Shown here one piece after another: positions 21,801 to 32,757 of a stretch of DNA of 64,000 bases (position 1 is its first letter; every line of letters begins with the position of its first letter). A program made the translations under genes and the position numbers. Source of the DNA: Tethya wilhelma (taxonomy: Eukaryota > Porifera > Demospongiae > Tethyida > Tethyidae); assembly GCA_964030475.1 (NCBI GenBank), contig CAXIPT010000001.1, forward strand, positions 5,631,652 through 5,695,651. The letters run 5' to 3'. The notes under the pieces were generated by a model. The model saw only the letters and a program-made list of their open reading frames with translations, did not search any database and was not told where the DNA came from.

Positions 21801-24800
21801 CGCCCCTCCTAGGGAAGTAAGCAGTGAACAAGTTTCTAAAGCAATAATTATTATATTGATCGAGACATAAAAGTTAGTGAGCACAGTTATTACAAAACTA
21901 TAGCTTTGTAGTGATGCGCTGTCTTTGGAAACAATGTGTGTGTTTTATGCGATGAGTGTGTAACTCAACTCTTAATGTGTTTTGGCATTTGTAACAGCTT
22001 AATGCATGATAAATTTTATGGTTATGTTATAATAAGAACACTTTCAACTTCAAGTTTCATGTGAAGTAAACGGGTTTTTAAGGGATCAAGTCAATACATT
22101 TACACACACACACATACTCACACACTCAGGGTATCCAAGCGTATCATTGGAAGTGATGAAAACCACGACGTCAACTTGGAGACAGACCTCTACATTATCT
22201 ATGCCTCTGGAAACACCATAGCCTCTCCCACTGATCTCATACAGCACAATATTGTTAGAGGTGTTTCAGCTAACATGTTCTCATTCCCTGTAAGTGTATG
22301 GTTGCTTTGACTGGCAATGCCCGACATGATGTAAATTAAATGATTTTGGCATCAGTTATCCTTTCTTTGCACCCCTATGCTATAGTTTTCATAATAATTA
22401 TTATGTCATGCTTCGAACACATACAGCCCATGGCTGCTACTACTCAACCTCTTACTACCATGGCAACCACTACCATGGCAGCCACTACCATGGAAACCAC
22501 TACCATGGCAACTGAAACCTTGGCAACCACTCCAGAGCCACCTGTAAGTTGAATTTGTTGCCACATTCCAGTATGCTACTTTAAGACTCTTATTGAGGGC
22601 TTTCTTATGTTGTTTGTTTGTATCAGGTGATTGAGCCTGAGGAGTATCGTCTCATCTTTAGATCGCCTGCTGACTGTCCTCGCTTGCAGTGTGACATCTT
22701 TGTTGGCATCAACACTAACACTGGTAACGATGGCTACCTGGACATCTACCTGGAGGGAGAGGCTGATGGCTGGGTGGCTGTTGGATTCTCTGAGACACCA
22801 ACCATGGTATGATCTTTGTTCTTTATAGCTACCTTGTAGTGGGAAAGTTTCAGGTACCAAGTTTATGGTTTTCATGGATCGTGATCCATGCATCCGTGAA
22901 AGTTTTTATCCGTGAAATTGTCTGTAACATACTATTACAATAGAACCTCCGATAGTGGACCCTCCGAGATAGGGACATTGTATAATAAACCTCTCAATTA
23001 AGGATGATTCTTGGTTCCCAAAAATTCCAATTCTCTATTGTAGCAATACAAATATATAGAACCTCTGGAAAGAGGACGACCTCTCTACAAAGGACAAAGA
23101 AGCCAAATTTGTATTGTCCCCAAAGTGTCCTTTGTTCAGAGGTTTCATTGTATGTATACATATGAGCTCACACAGCTCATCGGCAAAGTTCAGTAAAACA
23201 CAAAAATGTTTGACTAGAGACATCAGCGAAAGTTTGATACCACAAAACTTAATATTCCACTATGTGGTACCTGGATGGCTAGACATAGCTGGTGGCGTTA
23301 TTCTCTGTCAGTGAGAATTGGATAATGGTATAAGACTTTCCATGTACCGTAGTTGGACATATTTTTGCATTGAAATTATTTGAATGTTAAATTTTTGCGT
23401 GTTTTAAGTTTTGTACTTAGTTACATAGTGCCCACATTAATGTTGGTAATGGGTCGACAAAATTTCATTATCACACATAGTGACATGTAGAAAAATTTCC
23501 CCAATGCAAAAATATTAATCAAATAACTTAATTATGGTGTTATAATATGAAATCAATTATACTGAGAATAACGTGACCTGATTTCATTATCTTGATTCCT
23601 TCAGTTCTCCGCAGATGTGGTTGCCTGTAATAGGAACCCCACCACTGGTGTAGTAGAAGCGCTAGACACATCTAACCTTGCTTCTCCTCAGAGAGGCAAT
23701 AGAGTTGATGTATGCTCAACAGGATGTAGTGCTGTTCAGTTCACAGGTGGAAAGTGGAAGAGTTCGTTGTGTGTAAGTTAAACCGCAAAACTTTGAAATA
23801 ATAAAATTATGACATTCATTCCTTAATTGTTTCTTGTGAATTTTTTTATATTTTATCTCTTCCCTCTTACAGTGTTTCTAGACCCATCAGCAGTAGCGAC
23901 CCTAATGATTTTGATCTTGATGACAATTACTATGTGTTGTACGCTCGCCGTCAGGCCAACTCTTTAGTTGGTGCAATCAACATGCACTTGCCAAATGGAC
24001 GATTTATTTCTGAAAATACCCTGATTGATGTAACCAGATCTGTAAGTTGGCTGCCATGACAATGTATCATATGACAGTCATGTGACTAGTTAAAGTATGA
24101 CGATCTGCTATTCCTCCAGTCTATTGCAGCTACCGATCCTCCAACTGATAATGCTCAATCCACTGCTTCCTTGGGACTACTGCAGATGGTGAGTGTTTGA
24201 TCAGATGTCATTGAACAATGGCTGGCTACCTCCTTGCTTCCCTCCATGCAGTTTATGGCTGTGGCTACTGCTATTGCGATGGAATTGGGTCACTTATGAT
24301 CAGTGATGTAGATATTGTGATGGCAATTTCAAGATACTAATAATTAGAAGGTTGTCTCACTCTATAAATGCTGTGTAGTGAAAGCTATAATTATTAGACT
24401 AGCTTTGTTTTATAATTTACAACCGTGCATAAATAATTATTAAATATACTTACTTGAATCAATGCAATAAAAAAAAATTGAATAGCTAAGTTTCCTGACA
24501 ATTAACCATACCGGAAAAAAGTATTGTGTAATTTTCAGGTCATTAATTTGCCCTGGGAAATTCCCCTACTAACCTACCCGGGTATCCAGATCCGGTACCA
24601 CTGTTGGGCTATGCGCATGCGCCATGTATGGCTATGTACGAAAGCAAACCCTTAAAAATTACGTCATTTCACAGTTTTCAGTTCACGTTCGGCAGCAGAC
24701 CACAGGAGAGTTATCCACCTTTCCAGTTGATGTTCGTTGGGATCATGATTCTCTCTCTACTGACAACAGCTACAGTCCTTCTGATCAGTGGAAGAGAAAC

Positions 24801-25813
24801 AGCGGCTCAACCCACCGCACCGGTAAGTTTTGCTTGAAGTGTAGAACAGTATAGCTAACTGGTGTCTGGTGTAGCTATGAAATAAGAGCAGCTGTGTATT
24901 ATAGTCATGGATCAGTATAGAAGGACCGAATGGATTCAAGGTTATCTTCCTGACAAGATTCACTCCCATACCATTTGGTCTCCAGAATGTCCTATTTGCT
25001 GTAAGTTGAATGCTTAGCTGTATAATGTGGTGTTGGTGTGACATTAAGTCACATGGTTAACCACGTCCCTGTGTTCTATGATTATGATCTTACCCTTGTG
25101 ATGTCCACGATCACCCACACTGCATGTTGTACAAGAGAGATGTTATGCCTGTCTGGCATTGTGGAATTTTTATCAAATTCCATCTCAACTCTTATCTAGC
25201 ATCTCACACGAGTCACACCCAATATTGCCCCAGGCCCATACACCCTTAGATCTCCAACGGGGTAAACCTAGCCTCATACCCAGGCCTTCCCTGTGCAGTT
25301 TAATTTTAAACCTGGGATAAGAATTAAATATGGGGGAGCAAGGCCTGGGAATGAGACTACACTAGGCAGCAACTTGTTGGCAACAAAAGTTGTCAACAAG
25401 AATTTGCCAATAAAATCATTGTTGAGTATTACAAGAGAAAAAAAAATTCTATTTCTTGCAACTTGTCGCCAATGACTGGAAACAAACAACTTTTTACACA
25501 GAGTATGCACAGACTATACTTCCACACTGTACTGCATACACCACACTAGATGACAAGAGTGAGCTACCCAGTGTGTCTCTCAGCATCTGTATTAGGTCTC
25601 CTTCCGACACAGATCATCAACACCTACATGGGAAGTACAGTGCGCAACATGCAGGAGGTACTAGCTGATCGCATGGATGGCTACATCATCTTGTCTGCTC
25701 AAATTATAGTTAGTATTTTTCTAATTTTGTATTTGCTGAGAAAAGCTCGTAGTGAACTGGCAAAACTAAGCCGACAGGTGGACATTGAAACAGGTGACTT
25801 GGAAAACAGATAG
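18817..25813 (+). CDS. TMEM64: TMEM64 (TVP38/DedA-like VTT-domain membrane protein)
   Basis: A multi-pass membrane protein of the VTT/DedA superfamily, linked in vertebrates to ER calcium regulation and membrane lipid handling. Three exons (18817-19526, 24916-25000, 25550-25813) join in frame to 352 residues. A cytosolic acidic N-terminus is followed by hydrophobic segments (LVLFIVLGVVLLYF, FVILFTLVSFPFGFGYIIL) and the VTT core LNMTCGYLYGFIQG. Then come the diagnostic FLTRFTPIPFGLQN in exon 2 and LGLLPTQIINTYMGST in exon 3. The length fits the family (human about 380). Intron 1 is 5.4 kb, far longer than any other in the window, and is filled with retroelement remnants and a second DOMON locus in the same orientation. 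Confidence 0.92.
19715..20272 (+). CDS. ORF with CQGCR motif, probably mobile-element derived
   Basis: An open frame of 185 codons from the ATG at 19715. After a Ser/Thr-rich N-terminal half it has a compact conserved-looking domain: NPFYVKFIQGNIRMCQGCRS, then PPFDVAIARAERRTF, a histidine pair in CHYHLRVDCV, and a hydrophobic end. From memory, similar CQGC...ARAERRTF...HYHL blocks occur in many copies in sponge and cnidarian gene predictions and look transposon-associated; I could not check this. Cys and His spacing suggests a small zinc-binding fold. It lies inside the TMEM64 intron, which fits a mobile origin. Function unknown. Confidence 0.5.
   Translation: MTYYQRLTTICNKRSPIATSSTQVQFHTSPRQIVSTSVAEVGQFSAPLLSNAGTSHSTVALSKLITQRPGPPASSVNTNPFYVKFIQGNIRMCQGCRSSLRLQDNSVPHPPFDVAIARAERRTFCDKNGILVTPLQHQTCHYHLRVDCVRSVEPNFIPLSLKDVLPLLTAVHHEYLCLVFGLSLQ
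20531..21719 (-). mobile_element. decayed LTR-retrotransposon gag fragment
   Basis: A minus-strand gag-like region. Features are a capsid-type stretch (GHLKGRASQEWSLMSEEEK), ENVSDFIRRLERTFQRDIGK, YTQLQEGLKFDLLKSPAVSG and a Lys/Arg-rich tail. A zinc knuckle is degenerate (CWNSGTAGHL, lacking the usual CX2C start). There is an in-frame TGA before the MAAQDF Met and further stops downstream, so it is not functional. A separate open stretch at 20531-20900 looks like post-gag coding sequence. No LTRs, protease active site or reverse transcriptase are seen. Its 5' edge abuts a broken DOMON exon at about 21720. It resembles Ty3/Gypsy-type gags found in invertebrates. Confidence 0.7.
21720..24299 (+). 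CDS. tandem DOMON-domain protein locus, copy 2 (5' truncated, with 3' end)
   Basis: Begins with only the last bases of a B exon, ending at the donor near 21734. Exons are then C 22130-22289, linker D 22427-22543, A 22627-22806, B 23605-23772, C 23873-24041, 24120-24188 and a last exon 24252-24299 ending in TGA. Up to 23153 it parallels copy 1 (5281-6705) closely; beyond that it supplies the 3' half missing from copy 1. Residues include LYIIYASGNTIASPT, VGFSETPTM, FSADVVACNRNPTTG and DDNYYVLYARRQ. The end (LGLLQMFMAVATAIAMELGH) is hydrophobic and may be a membrane or GPI-type tail. The B exon length (168, versus 170 in copy 1) breaks phase with the next exon, so function is uncertain. It lies wholly in a TMEM64 intron. 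Confidence 0.65.
21801..22056. repeat. inverted counterpart of 5361-5616
   Basis: Reverse complement of the intron segment in DOMON copy 1. The flanking sequences TTTATTAAACTGGA and GAAGTAAACGGGTTTTTAAG are collinear in both copies. Confidence 0.85.
22937..23152. mobile_element. short repeat element with AACCTCT/AGAGGTT motifs, copy 2
   Basis: Close copy of 6491-6705 at the same position relative to DOMON exon A. It is followed by a partial relative of the AAAGTTTGAC-type repeats (23155-23280). Confidence 0.65.
23345..23565. mobile_element. degenerate inverted-repeat element
   Basis: Contains CATATTTTTGCATTG near the left and its approximate complement CAATGCAAAAATATT near the right, with no coding capacity. 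A related piece seems present at 26570-26700. Confidence 0.45.
24682..24837 (+). other. possible alternative exon encoding a membrane segment
   Basis: After a TTTTCAG acceptor a 47-codon open frame encodes a polar lead (SRPQESYPPF), a strong hydrophobic segment (LMFVGIMILSLLTTATVLLI) and a short tail. It ends either at a GTAAGT donor (24823) or at an in-frame TGA (24835-24837). The phase matches the donor at 24188, so it could give the DOMON protein a transmembrane end instead of the 24252-24299 exon. There is no homology support. Confidence 0.3.
25265..25365. repeat. small inverted repeat in TMEM64 intron 2
   Basis: CTCATACCCAGGCCTT near 25271 and AAGGCCTGGGAATGAG near 25342 form inverted arms around about 55 bp. 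Probably a tiny foldback element. Confidence 0.5.
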
Positions 25814-26179
25814 CCGATAAATATATTTTAAAATTTTTTTATAATTATTATATATTAGAAAGTATATTTTATTCTTATTGAAATCAGGAATATTTATTGC
25901 AAACTTATTGTTGTAGCCCCACTTCCAACCTTCCTGTTGAAACAGGATACACTCTGATACACAACATGTACAAGGAGTAATGTTCTAGTACAGTAAATTA
26001 TTAGAAGTATAAGAAGTACAACTAAGAAAGCTACATTCCACAAAAATCATGCCATCCCATTAAAGTCAATGCATACCCAACCCTCCTCCTTTTGGGGGAG
26101 AGTTCAGTACTTTCTTTCCAAACTAGTTTGGCTGCAGTACAACTTGTGGTCTTGTACTCTAGATCTGTGGTCATCTGCC
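25814..26179. other. intergenic, convergent 3' ends of TMEM64 and MPHOSPH6
   Basis: AT-rich 3' flanks of both genes. No further exon or RNA gene is seen. Confidence 0.6.
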
Positions 26180-28887
26180 TCAACTTGGCTTCAAGAATCC
26201 TACACTCTGACGACTGACTCTTTGCTCTAGAAGGTCGTATCGTCCTCCAGCAGATGGCTCTGAATCATCCCTCCTCCGTTTGCCCAGAAACTTCTTGGAT
26301 GTTATCTCTTCATATCTAAGAAACAAACAAAAACCAGATAAACACTGTTCTGTACGCAGACTATTGGATATATTTTTTTGTTGGTGTTGACCTCAGCGAT
26401 ACATATTCATGATTCATTCTGGTATGGAACAGGATATGAATACAATGTGTATGTCCTCTTTTAGTTCTTATAATGCCACAATAGTCATTGTCATTGCAAA
26501 CAAACAAACACAAAAGAGCAAATTAGAGCCATAACACAAGTTTTAATATTGGGAATGACAAAATTTCAAGTGTTTAATTTTCTCATTATGGTGACACATA
26601 CAAATATTTCTCCAATGTGAGTATTAGTCAAATAACCACTCTATTACCAACATAATGCCATAAGTAGGAAAATTAAATGCGTGAAAATTTTAATGCATGG
26701 AATATTTTAATGTGAAAATTGTTATTTCAAACTACCGTATAGTGGGAAAGTATAACTTTCGCAGATATCTCTCGTCAAATTTTTTTTGCATTTTAACTTT
26801 CATGAATGAGCTGCCGATCTCCATACAGTATTACTTACATATGTTATGGAGAATTTCACAAGATAAAAACTTTCACGGATGGATTGTGACTAACGAAAAC
26901 CGCAAAAGTTAAGCCCTGCGAAACTTTCCTGCTATACAGTATGTCTAAAAATGCTGTTCTTGGCATACTCACTCCTATTGTATTTGTGGTAAAAAGTTAA
27001 AATAATTATTATTAACTTTGTGTATGTGAAAGGACTACTATCAATCATAACACTGAAACCTGAAACACTAAAATAGAAGAACTACGTATCTGACAGAGAG
27101 ATTGAATGCCCATGGATGCAAATCATGATACACCTCAATGCAAAAGTGCAAACAGTACACCACATAAGACCTTTCCTGCACACATTTGAAGGCATGACTG
27201 GATGAGTAGAGGTTATCACCACTTGAAGGAAGAGAGAAAAATCGGTCTAGTCCATAGCATGCTTGTATAAGGTTATGTTTCTTTATAGTGCACCACACCC
27301 AAGTTATTCACTGCATGCAACAGGATAGGATGCCTTCAGGTACATTCACTTGTTTGTAGTTTTGTTGCAAAATGATTTCTGGCCATGCCCATAGACATTA
27401 GGGAGCTGAGGTACATGAGACACACACAAGTAAAGGAAGCCATATAGGTCCAAATTTACACGATATGAAAACTTCGTGAAAAGCCTGCTATTTTTGCTGA
27501 TTAAGACTATAAATTACGCCTCACATATAGCCAGAAATATTGATGGAGAATAAATTGCTCTATAAAACATTATATTGACGAATTTAAATTTGAGGATTTA
27601 CACATGCACATAGCACATGCATATACTGTGGCCAATATATCGATGGATTTAAATTTGACTATCTAGACGTCAAATCAAAATCTCCGTCAATACTTCCGGC
27701 TATATGGTATAGAATGCTCATAGTAAAATATCTATATATTGTTTCAGGACTAGAAGAAGGCTTATGTCAACTTGACTACCAACATGTGACTTGCATTGTT
27801 CCATCATACACCATACAGGTACTGTATACAATTGCACACCCTATTTAGCACATGTAAGTTTGCATCAAAGAAAGCTTAACACAATGGAAGACATTCATAC
27901 CTTCTGGCCACTTCCAAAGGTGCAATGGTTCCATCTTCCTCTTCCTCCTTGTCACTTAGAGCCTCCTCCCCTCTTGTTAGTTGCTGTGACAACCGCTACA
28001 GGAAACATACAATAAGCTCAACTCTACACAGTAATGTGTTAATATAGCGCTAATGACTTCATGCCATACAAAGTTACCTAAGAAACAATATTCAACTGCT
28101 TGTGAATAACTTAACACTACAAAATTAAAGTCAAAGTGGAGGTTTCTATGGTGACCTGTTTGAAGCACATACGAGAGTAAAAGCCTTGAGGATAGCATGC
28201 AATATCAATTTAGGTTGTTGCATTAATGTTCCTTCACATGTAGAGTGTGGGTGTATGAGAGACATCATACTTGTCCACAATACCTCAATCTCTTTGTTGA
28301 ACTTGTTGAAAGAAAACCGTCCAAATCTATTAAGCTCCTCACATTCAACAAAGCCATCAACTTGTTTCGGTTCACTGCTTCTAATAATACATGAATACAA
28401 ACGTGGAGCGTCATATAGGATACAATGAGAAATTGAAAACAAATGCTCAATTGAAGTTCAAATACCACCTTGTATTCATAATTCAAACACATATGCCAAT
28501 AATTTGGAACGGCTACAGGGATAATTAACTGTACACAGATTGTTTACTGTAGTCTAGATGGGATACTGCATTATAGAATACTTAGTATTCAAAGCACACT
28601 TTAATGTAGCTAACATACTTCTTTGTGGGTGGTGTAACATTGGGTACTACCCACTTTTCTACCAATCCACAAGCAGCGGAGTCAGCTTCGTCTTTGTCGT
28701 TAGGATCTCGAGATCTCCTCTTCATGAACTGCATTTGTGAGAATTCAGTATTCATTATGAAATATGAGCAGCAGTTTCGGTGAAAATTTGGGGATGATTC
28801 TTTGGTGTGCATGAATTAAAAAGTGACATCACCAACCTTCATTTGTGAAAGATTTTTAGATAGAGTCTTTTTGGTGGGGTTAGCCAT
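26180..28887 (-). CDS. MPHOSPH6: M-phase phosphoprotein 6 (exosome-associated MPP6)
   Basis: MPP6 is an RNA-binding cofactor that docks MTR4 on the nuclear exosome and is needed for 5.8S rRNA 3' maturation. Five exons (28837-28887, 28619-28728, 28284-28377, 27901-27995, 26180-26315) sum in frame to 161 residues, the family's usual size (human 160). The N-terminus LSKNLSQMKFMKR is the exosome-contacting motif. The central block GRFSFNKFNKEIE corresponds to GRMSFRGFNPEVE in vertebrates. The C-terminal part has SDKEEEEDGTIAPLEVARRY, a basic KKFLGKRRR and FLKPS. The last intron is about 1.6 kb and contains repeat elements. Divergent from the beta-tubulin gene. Confidence 0.9.
26733..26941. mobile_element. 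degenerate MITE in MPHOSPH6 intron
   Basis: Starts ACCGTATAGTGGGAAAGT and ends ACTTTCCTGCTATACAGT, an imperfect terminal inverted repeat. Internal AAAGTT and AACTTT words recur. It belongs with the elements at 33188 and 62341. Confidence 0.65.
27519..27712. mobile_element. MITE related to the 4063 element
   Basis: The left arm CATATAGCCAGAAATATTGA and the right arm TCAATACTTCCGGCTATATG are inverted. The interior has AATTTAAATTTGA. Same end motif (TATAGCC) as the element at 4063-4297. Confidence 0.65.
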
Positions 28888-29264
28888 GTTCAGGAGAGTG
28901 AAATGATCCGACACCAATAATGCAAGCTGCCAGAGAAGTGTCAACATGAACATACACTTTCATACACCACGTGGGTATGAAGCAGCCTTGCCACGCACGA
29001 TTTGCTGATCCCGCTCTTTTTGCGCGGCGCCGATTATAACTTGCATTACGTCATGGGAAATGTTACTAAAAATGGATTAGTCCAACCAATCAGAAACGAC
29101 CGGACAAACGCTGCATAGCAACAGCGTAGTAACTTGCTTAGCAACAGTTCAAAAAGAAGATTTTCTCGCCCACATTCAGTGCAAGAGCATTTTCAGTGTT
29201 GGAAGACCCAAGTGCTTCTTCAGTGTCATTTTATTCCGTACACATCACTTTCTCCTCGACAAAA
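28888..29264. promoter_or_regulatory. bidirectional promoter region MPHOSPH6 / beta-tubulin
   Basis: These 377 bp between divergent start codons contain a CACGTG E-box (28968-28973), a CRE-like TTACGTCA (29046-29053) and a CCAAT box followed by CAG (29086-29090). A small GC-rich block (GCGCGGCGCC near 29022) is also present. No TATA box is obvious. Motif calls are by eye; which gene each site serves is unknown. Confidence 0.5.
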
Positions 29265-30935
<1,671 letters not shown>

Positions 30936-31189
30936 ACTGGATACCCCATACCTACCTTGAGCCATATTGACACTATTATACATATGTATACATTTATCTC
31001 TGGGTTTTTGTTTTTTTCTTTAGTTCTTGTGCAAGAGCTGTAGGCCACAAAGATTTTAACCACAGTATTGTAAAAAAAAAAAAAAAAAAATGAAATAACT
31101 TCTTGCATGATGATGGGGGTGGTGCACAATATACAGGGGGGAAAATCTGGTGTGTGTAATAAGCTAAGCTACATGAACATGACCATAGG

Positions 31190-32226
31190 TTACTGAACTT
31201 TCCACCCTTCTTCAAATGCTGAACATATCTTGGCACATGTAAGTGCTGCAGATAAGGGATAGCCACTAATGGAGATTTCCTGCTCAACATAGTCAACATC
31301 AACCTGCATGTAAAGATCACGCAAGTATTTTAATGCAATGTGAGTTGCAACAACAGTTTCCATGGTGATGCAAAAGTGGTACAGAGGAACTCACCTTCCC
31401 ATGAGCCATTGCACCTATAACAAATACAACAGGTTTGTCTTTTGCAAAAGTACGTACATCTACCATCTGGTCTGCATGAAATGAGGTACCCACTTTCAGA
31501 CATCCAGTAGGTAAGTGATCAGTGATGGGGTTTTTGATAACCTGAACAGGAAAAAAATTGAAAGGAATTATCTCAAGCAACTTCCTATCTGAAAGTGACA
31601 ACCTTCATCAACTTCATGGGTCCATCATCAGCATGAATGCTTAGTTTGTGAAGAAGTTGCACTACACAAATGTGATAAGAACAAAGCACAAGCAAGGTGA
31701 ACTGATTTGGTAAACAAGTTTTATGATTCTGCTAGCAAACAAAAGTCTGATCATACCAATGAGTCCACAGAATCTTTTGAAAGTTCTTGGTATTCTTAGA
31801 TGGGGATTCACTTCTATAAGGACATTTTTTTGAGTGTGTATGTAGACTTGCAACATACCAGCTCGGTTGAGCGGACTGTCCAGTAACATCATGAGACATT
31901 GGTGTGAAATATCTGGCCGAGCTGATGATACCTCACGGCCATGTTTAAGCAGTTGGCTCTTATGATCTTCACTATTCAATAGTTCAAATTTCTTACCAAT
32001 CTGTACACAATAGAAAAGTGTGCAATTGTGTAAATTATGATCAAGTAGATAGCACCTAGATTACCTTCACAGTTTCTAGTGATGCATTCTCTAAAATGAC
32101 AATTAATCGTTTCTCAGTATCCTTTTCCGCCAATGTTCTGGGTATTTTCTTTGGCTTGCTGTCATAAACCTCTTCGTATTCGTTTCTCGCTCTCTTTTGT
32201 TTACCCTTCTTCTCTTTGGAAGCCAT
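31190..32226 (-). CDS. EMG1: rRNA pseudouridine N1-methyltransferase EMG1 (Nep1)
   Basis: A SPOUT-class methyltransferase that N1-methylates the hypermodified pseudouridine in 18S rRNA and is needed for 40S biogenesis. Five exons (32065-32226, 31757-32000, 31603-31661, 31395-31541, 31190-31303) give 241 residues (human 244). A basic nuclear N-terminus ([16 protein letters not shown]) precedes the conserved core: [23 protein letters not shown]-type [17 protein letters not shown], and KVGTSF. SAM-site motifs follow: [10 protein letters not shown] and [20 protein letters not shown]. The start codon is only 53 bp from that of PSMG4, so the two genes share one promoter with a central CACGTG. Confidence 0.96.
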
Positions 32227-32279
32227 GATTCACCACGTGGGTTGGCATTATTTGGAGTCGAGGTGTGCACTAATTTTGA
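32227..32279. promoter_or_regulatory. 53 bp bidirectional promoter EMG1 / PSMG4
   Basis: All sequence between the two divergent ATGs. It contains a CACGTG E-box at 32234-32239. Core promoter elements must lie largely within the transcribed or 5' coding parts of the two genes. Confidence 0.55.
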
Positions 32280-32757
32280 GTGATGGATGTGCAAGAGTTT
32301 GCACAGATCATTTCAGGCCAGTCTGTGCATTTTTACGTCTTAAAGCTAAAACAGAGCTTTGTGTTATGGATTGGAAGTGAACCTACTTTTAAATCACTTG
32401 CTGTAGCTATGGAAACAAGAATTGTATGTGCACAATTTTTTTTTATCATTGCAATTATTGTTATAACCTGTTCTCTGGTATTGATTTTGTCATGCAGAGT
32501 CCACAACCATCATCAGTTCATTTACTAGGAGATTCAACAAATGCAGCTTCAAGTAATCTAGCCAGAAAACTAGGTATGTAAATATACAGTATGACATTTG
32601 TAGTGTTATAATATTTTGCTCGTTTGTTTTTGCAGCTACGAAGACTGGTTGTCAGTGTTTCGTGAGCCTTAATGTCTCTGACTCAACTTTATACTTGCCA
32701 ATTGAACAGTACATTATCCAACGTCTTGAAACTGACCCTAAATCATTTTTCTTTTAA
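32280..32757 (+). CDS. PSMG4: proteasome assembly chaperone 4
   Basis: PAC4 pairs with PAC3 and scaffolds early 20S proteasome alpha-ring assembly. Three exons (32280-32423, 32498-32573, 32636-32757) give 113 residues, close to the human 123. Matching blocks are VHFYVLKLKQSFVLWIG, FKSLAVAMETRI, SVHLLGDSTNAASSNLARKL and CQCFVSLNVSDS, corresponding to human HFHVMRL, LAVAM, SLLGDTSDTTSTGLAQRLA and VFVSYN. Two consecutive ATGs are possible (32280, 32283). The small size and modest conservation leave slight doubt, but exon phases and all blocks agree. Confidence 0.85.

Larger units (their letters stand above)
19527..24915 (+). other. 5.4 kb TMEM64 first intron carrying foreign modules
   Basis: Apart from the modules listed separately (an ORF with a CxxC motif, a gag remnant, DOMON copy 2, repeat elements and a possible membrane-segment exon), the intron holds AT-rich sequence at 20280-20530 and 24300-24680 in which I see nothing. 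Outside this intron, typical introns in the window are near 100 bp. Confidence 0.75.

Noticed and set aside
21720..23153. DOMON copy 2 as simply the alternate allele of copy 1
   Set aside because: The internal inversion, TTMAT linker differences and several coding changes are more than seen between the 2.1 kb tandem units. An old duplication is more likely, although misassembly is not excluded.
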